Shown: in pieces, positions 62,891 through 64,000 of the stretch | Layout: every line of letters begins with the position of its first letter | Numbering within the stretch: the first letter of the stretch is position 1 | Program-made: the position numbers and the translations under genes | Origin: Idiomarina sp. A28L | GTDB taxonomy: Bacteria; Pseudomonadota; Gammaproteobacteria; Enterobacterales; Alteromonadaceae | Length of the DNA stretch: 64,000 nt | Reading direction: 5' to 3' | Assembly: GCF_000218785.1 (NCBI RefSeq) | Contig: NZ_AFPO01000011.1 | Coordinates: forward strand, 1 to 64,000 | The notes under the pieces: model-generated | Told to the model about the DNA's origin: nothing | Database searches by the model: none | The model's input: the letters and a program-made list of their open reading frames with translations, nothing else

Positions 62891-63178
62891 ATGAAAGAAC
62901 GTGAAGTAGTAGCCTGGGAAGAATCTAGGGCAAAGGGTTTTGGTAAGTTCGTTGTGATTCATGGTGTGCTTTCTTGGGGCTTACCGATGTTAATTATTAT
63001 TGGCTATTTCAATAATATTTTAGCTGAGGGTGCTACTTTTGCATCAGTTCTAATTCACTGCATTATTTGGTTTATTGCCGGTGGCTTATTTGGTTTGGTT
63101 CTTTGGTTTGTAAATGAGCGCCGCTACAAAAAGCACCAAGAAAATCTGGCTGCGAAAACGGAATCAAAACCCGAATGA
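62891..63178 (+). CDS. Small two-helix membrane protein
   Basis: A 95-residue protein with helices at about 22-42 and 50-76 and charged ends. A GGATATAG lies before the ATG. I do not recognise the family. Function unknown. Confidence 0.7.
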   Translation: MKEREVVAWEESRAKGFGKFVVIHGVLSWGLPMLIIIGYFNNILAEGATFASVLIHCIIWFIAGGLFGLVLWFVNERRYKKHQENLAAKTESKPE

Positions 63179-63213
63179 TTTTTCACGCACACTTCCTGAT
63201 AAACATCATTATG

Positions 63214-63253
63214 AGCCCTTGCTATTGAGCGTATCGATAGCAAGGGCTTTTTA
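63214..63253 (+). terminator. Terminator after the small membrane protein gene
   Basis: AGCCCTTGCTAT and ATAGCAAGGGCT form a 12-bp perfect stem with an 11-base loop and TTTTT. Confidence 0.93.
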
Positions 63254-63386
63254 CTGATCCTCTTGTTCGTTGTGAAGCGTAATGATTAATAACGCTTAAA
63301 AATTGCGCTTACTAGTGATTGCACTGCGCTTTGTTAGAGACGCAACGCGGCTTACCACTGCAATACCAGTTTCAGAGGATTATATA

Positions 63387-63917
63387 ATGAATAAATTAAT
63401 TACTACCGTACTTCTACTGGCATTAATGTTTGGCATCGGCGCACATGCTAACGGCTTCGATGCGCAGCGGTTTGTGAAACCTAGCGACGCTGAACTACGT
63501 GAAATGCTAACGCCCCTGCAGTATCGTGTAACCCAGCAAGACCATACTGAACGGCCGTTTGATAATCGTTACTGGGATAACCATGCTGTGGGGATTTATG
63601 TGGATATCGTATCGGGTGAACCGCTATTTTCTTCTGCCGATAAGTATGAATCGGGCTCAGGTTGGCCTAGTTTTATTCGGCCTATTCACCGCAGTGTTGT
63701 TACCGAGCATCGAGATCGTTCTTGGTTTGTAGTTCGTACCGAAATACGCAGCCGAGTAGCTGATTCTCATCTTGGCCATGTATTCGATGATGGCCCGCGG
63801 CCAACAGGTTTGCGTTATTGTATGAACTCTGCCGCCATGCGTTTTATACCAGTGGAGCGAATGCAGGAAGAGGGTTACGGTGAGTATATTGATAGAGTGG
63901 GCCCGCCGATAAGCTAG
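63387..63917 (+). CDS. msrB: Exported methionine sulfoxide reductase B
   Basis: Reduces methionine-R-sulfoxide, 176 residues with an N-terminal signal peptide ([19 protein letters not shown]), so it acts in the periplasm. [28 protein letters not shown] with the catalytic Cys, then [10 protein letters not shown] are MsrB marks. The CxxC zinc pairs and a second redox Cys are absent, so it must be recycled by an outside reductant. ATG 63387 is preferred over the open frame from 63303; AGAGGA lies upstream. Confidence 0.92.
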   Translation: MNKLITTVLLLALMFGIGAHANGFDAQRFVKPSDAELREMLTPLQYRVTQQDHTERPFDNRYWDNHAVGIYVDIVSGEPLFSSADKYESGSGWPSFIRPIHRSVVTEHRDRSWFVVRTEIRSRVADSHLGHVFDDGPRPTGLRYCMNSAAMRFIPVERMQEEGYGEYIDRVGPPIS

Positions 63918-64000
63918 TTCTTAAAAAAGAACGCTTTGGTATGCAGCGAGCGCTTTTTTAGCGGCTGCATTATTGCGAGTTTGCCGCTGGTAATGCTGAA

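Noticed and set aside
63918-64000. Terminator after msrB
   Set aside because: GCAGCGAGCGC and GCGGCTGC could pair only imperfectly around a T run, and the window ends before anything downstream can be judged.
1-64000. CRISPR arrays, tRNA or rRNA genes, insertion sequences, prophage
   Set aside because: No regularly spaced repeats, cloverleaf-like sequences, transposase genes or phage structural genes were seen on reading both strands.

Overview
The window looks like the chromosome of a marine gammaproteobacterium of the Alteromonadales, most like the Idiomarinaceae. The reasons are the moderate base composition, the housekeeping blocks (mfd with csiV, lolCDE, comEC-msbA-lpxK-Trm112-kdsB), a valine-degradation cluster and a peptide- and amino-acid-oriented gene content. 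The family-level call is an inference from gene content and order. No tRNA, rRNA, CRISPR array or insertion sequence was seen.

Region 1 (1-13 kb) is accessory. A complete type I restriction-modification operon (hsdM-hsdS-hsdR) is followed by the wreck of a chromosomal integron. The integron integrase gene (8235-8984) is dead: it carries in-frame stops, frameshifts, an internal deletion and a replaced catalytic arginine. It is flanked by two homologous attI regions in opposite orientations. From the left attI, cassettes read leftward: a 549-residue membrane protein with its own attC, then a 60-codon ORF. From the right attI, cassettes read rightward: a 486-residue protein with a PD-(D/E)XK-like C-terminus and an attC matching both consensus core sites, then a 180-residue protein with a HEPN-like RX4H motif. 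Each attI carries a short leader ORF with a Shine-Dalgarno sequence. The left leader stops inside the start codon of the first cassette gene. A second PD-(D/E)XK-like protein follows convergently. With hsdMSR, this is plausibly a defence-rich locus built on a dead integron.

Region 2 (13-32 kb) is a mosaic of mostly single genes: an Asp/Glu racemase, two diguanylate cyclases, an orphan HigA-like regulator, a DUF885 lipoprotein, an SbtA-like transporter divergent from a LysR regulator, an ATP-grasp ligase and a decayed remnant of its duplicate, Ohr, a Phd/RelE toxin-antitoxin pair, an SOS-controlled yebG, PpiC, an M14 peptidase, a threonine-aldolase-like enzyme, outer membrane phospholipase A, a DUF1028 protein, TesB and a phosphodiesterase.

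Region 3 (32-51 kb) is core: aconitase A, csiV-mfd, the lipoprotein-export operon lolCDE, a DUF2062 protein, comEC, msbA, lpxK, a Trm112-like protein and kdsB. Together the last group provides lipid A flipping and phosphorylation, KDO activation and DNA uptake. Region 4 (51-59 kb) is valine catabolism: an MmsR-like regulator divergent from mmsA, an acyl-CoA dehydrogenase and a 3-hydroxyisobutyryl-CoA hydrolase, then after a terminator mmsB with its own promoter and an SDR enzyme, with an MscS channel and a DUF1415 protein downstream. The right end (59-64 kb) holds a GPP34-like protein, a GcvA-like regulator with an elaborate palindromic upstream region, a hydrolase, rlmM, a small membrane protein and an exported MsrB.
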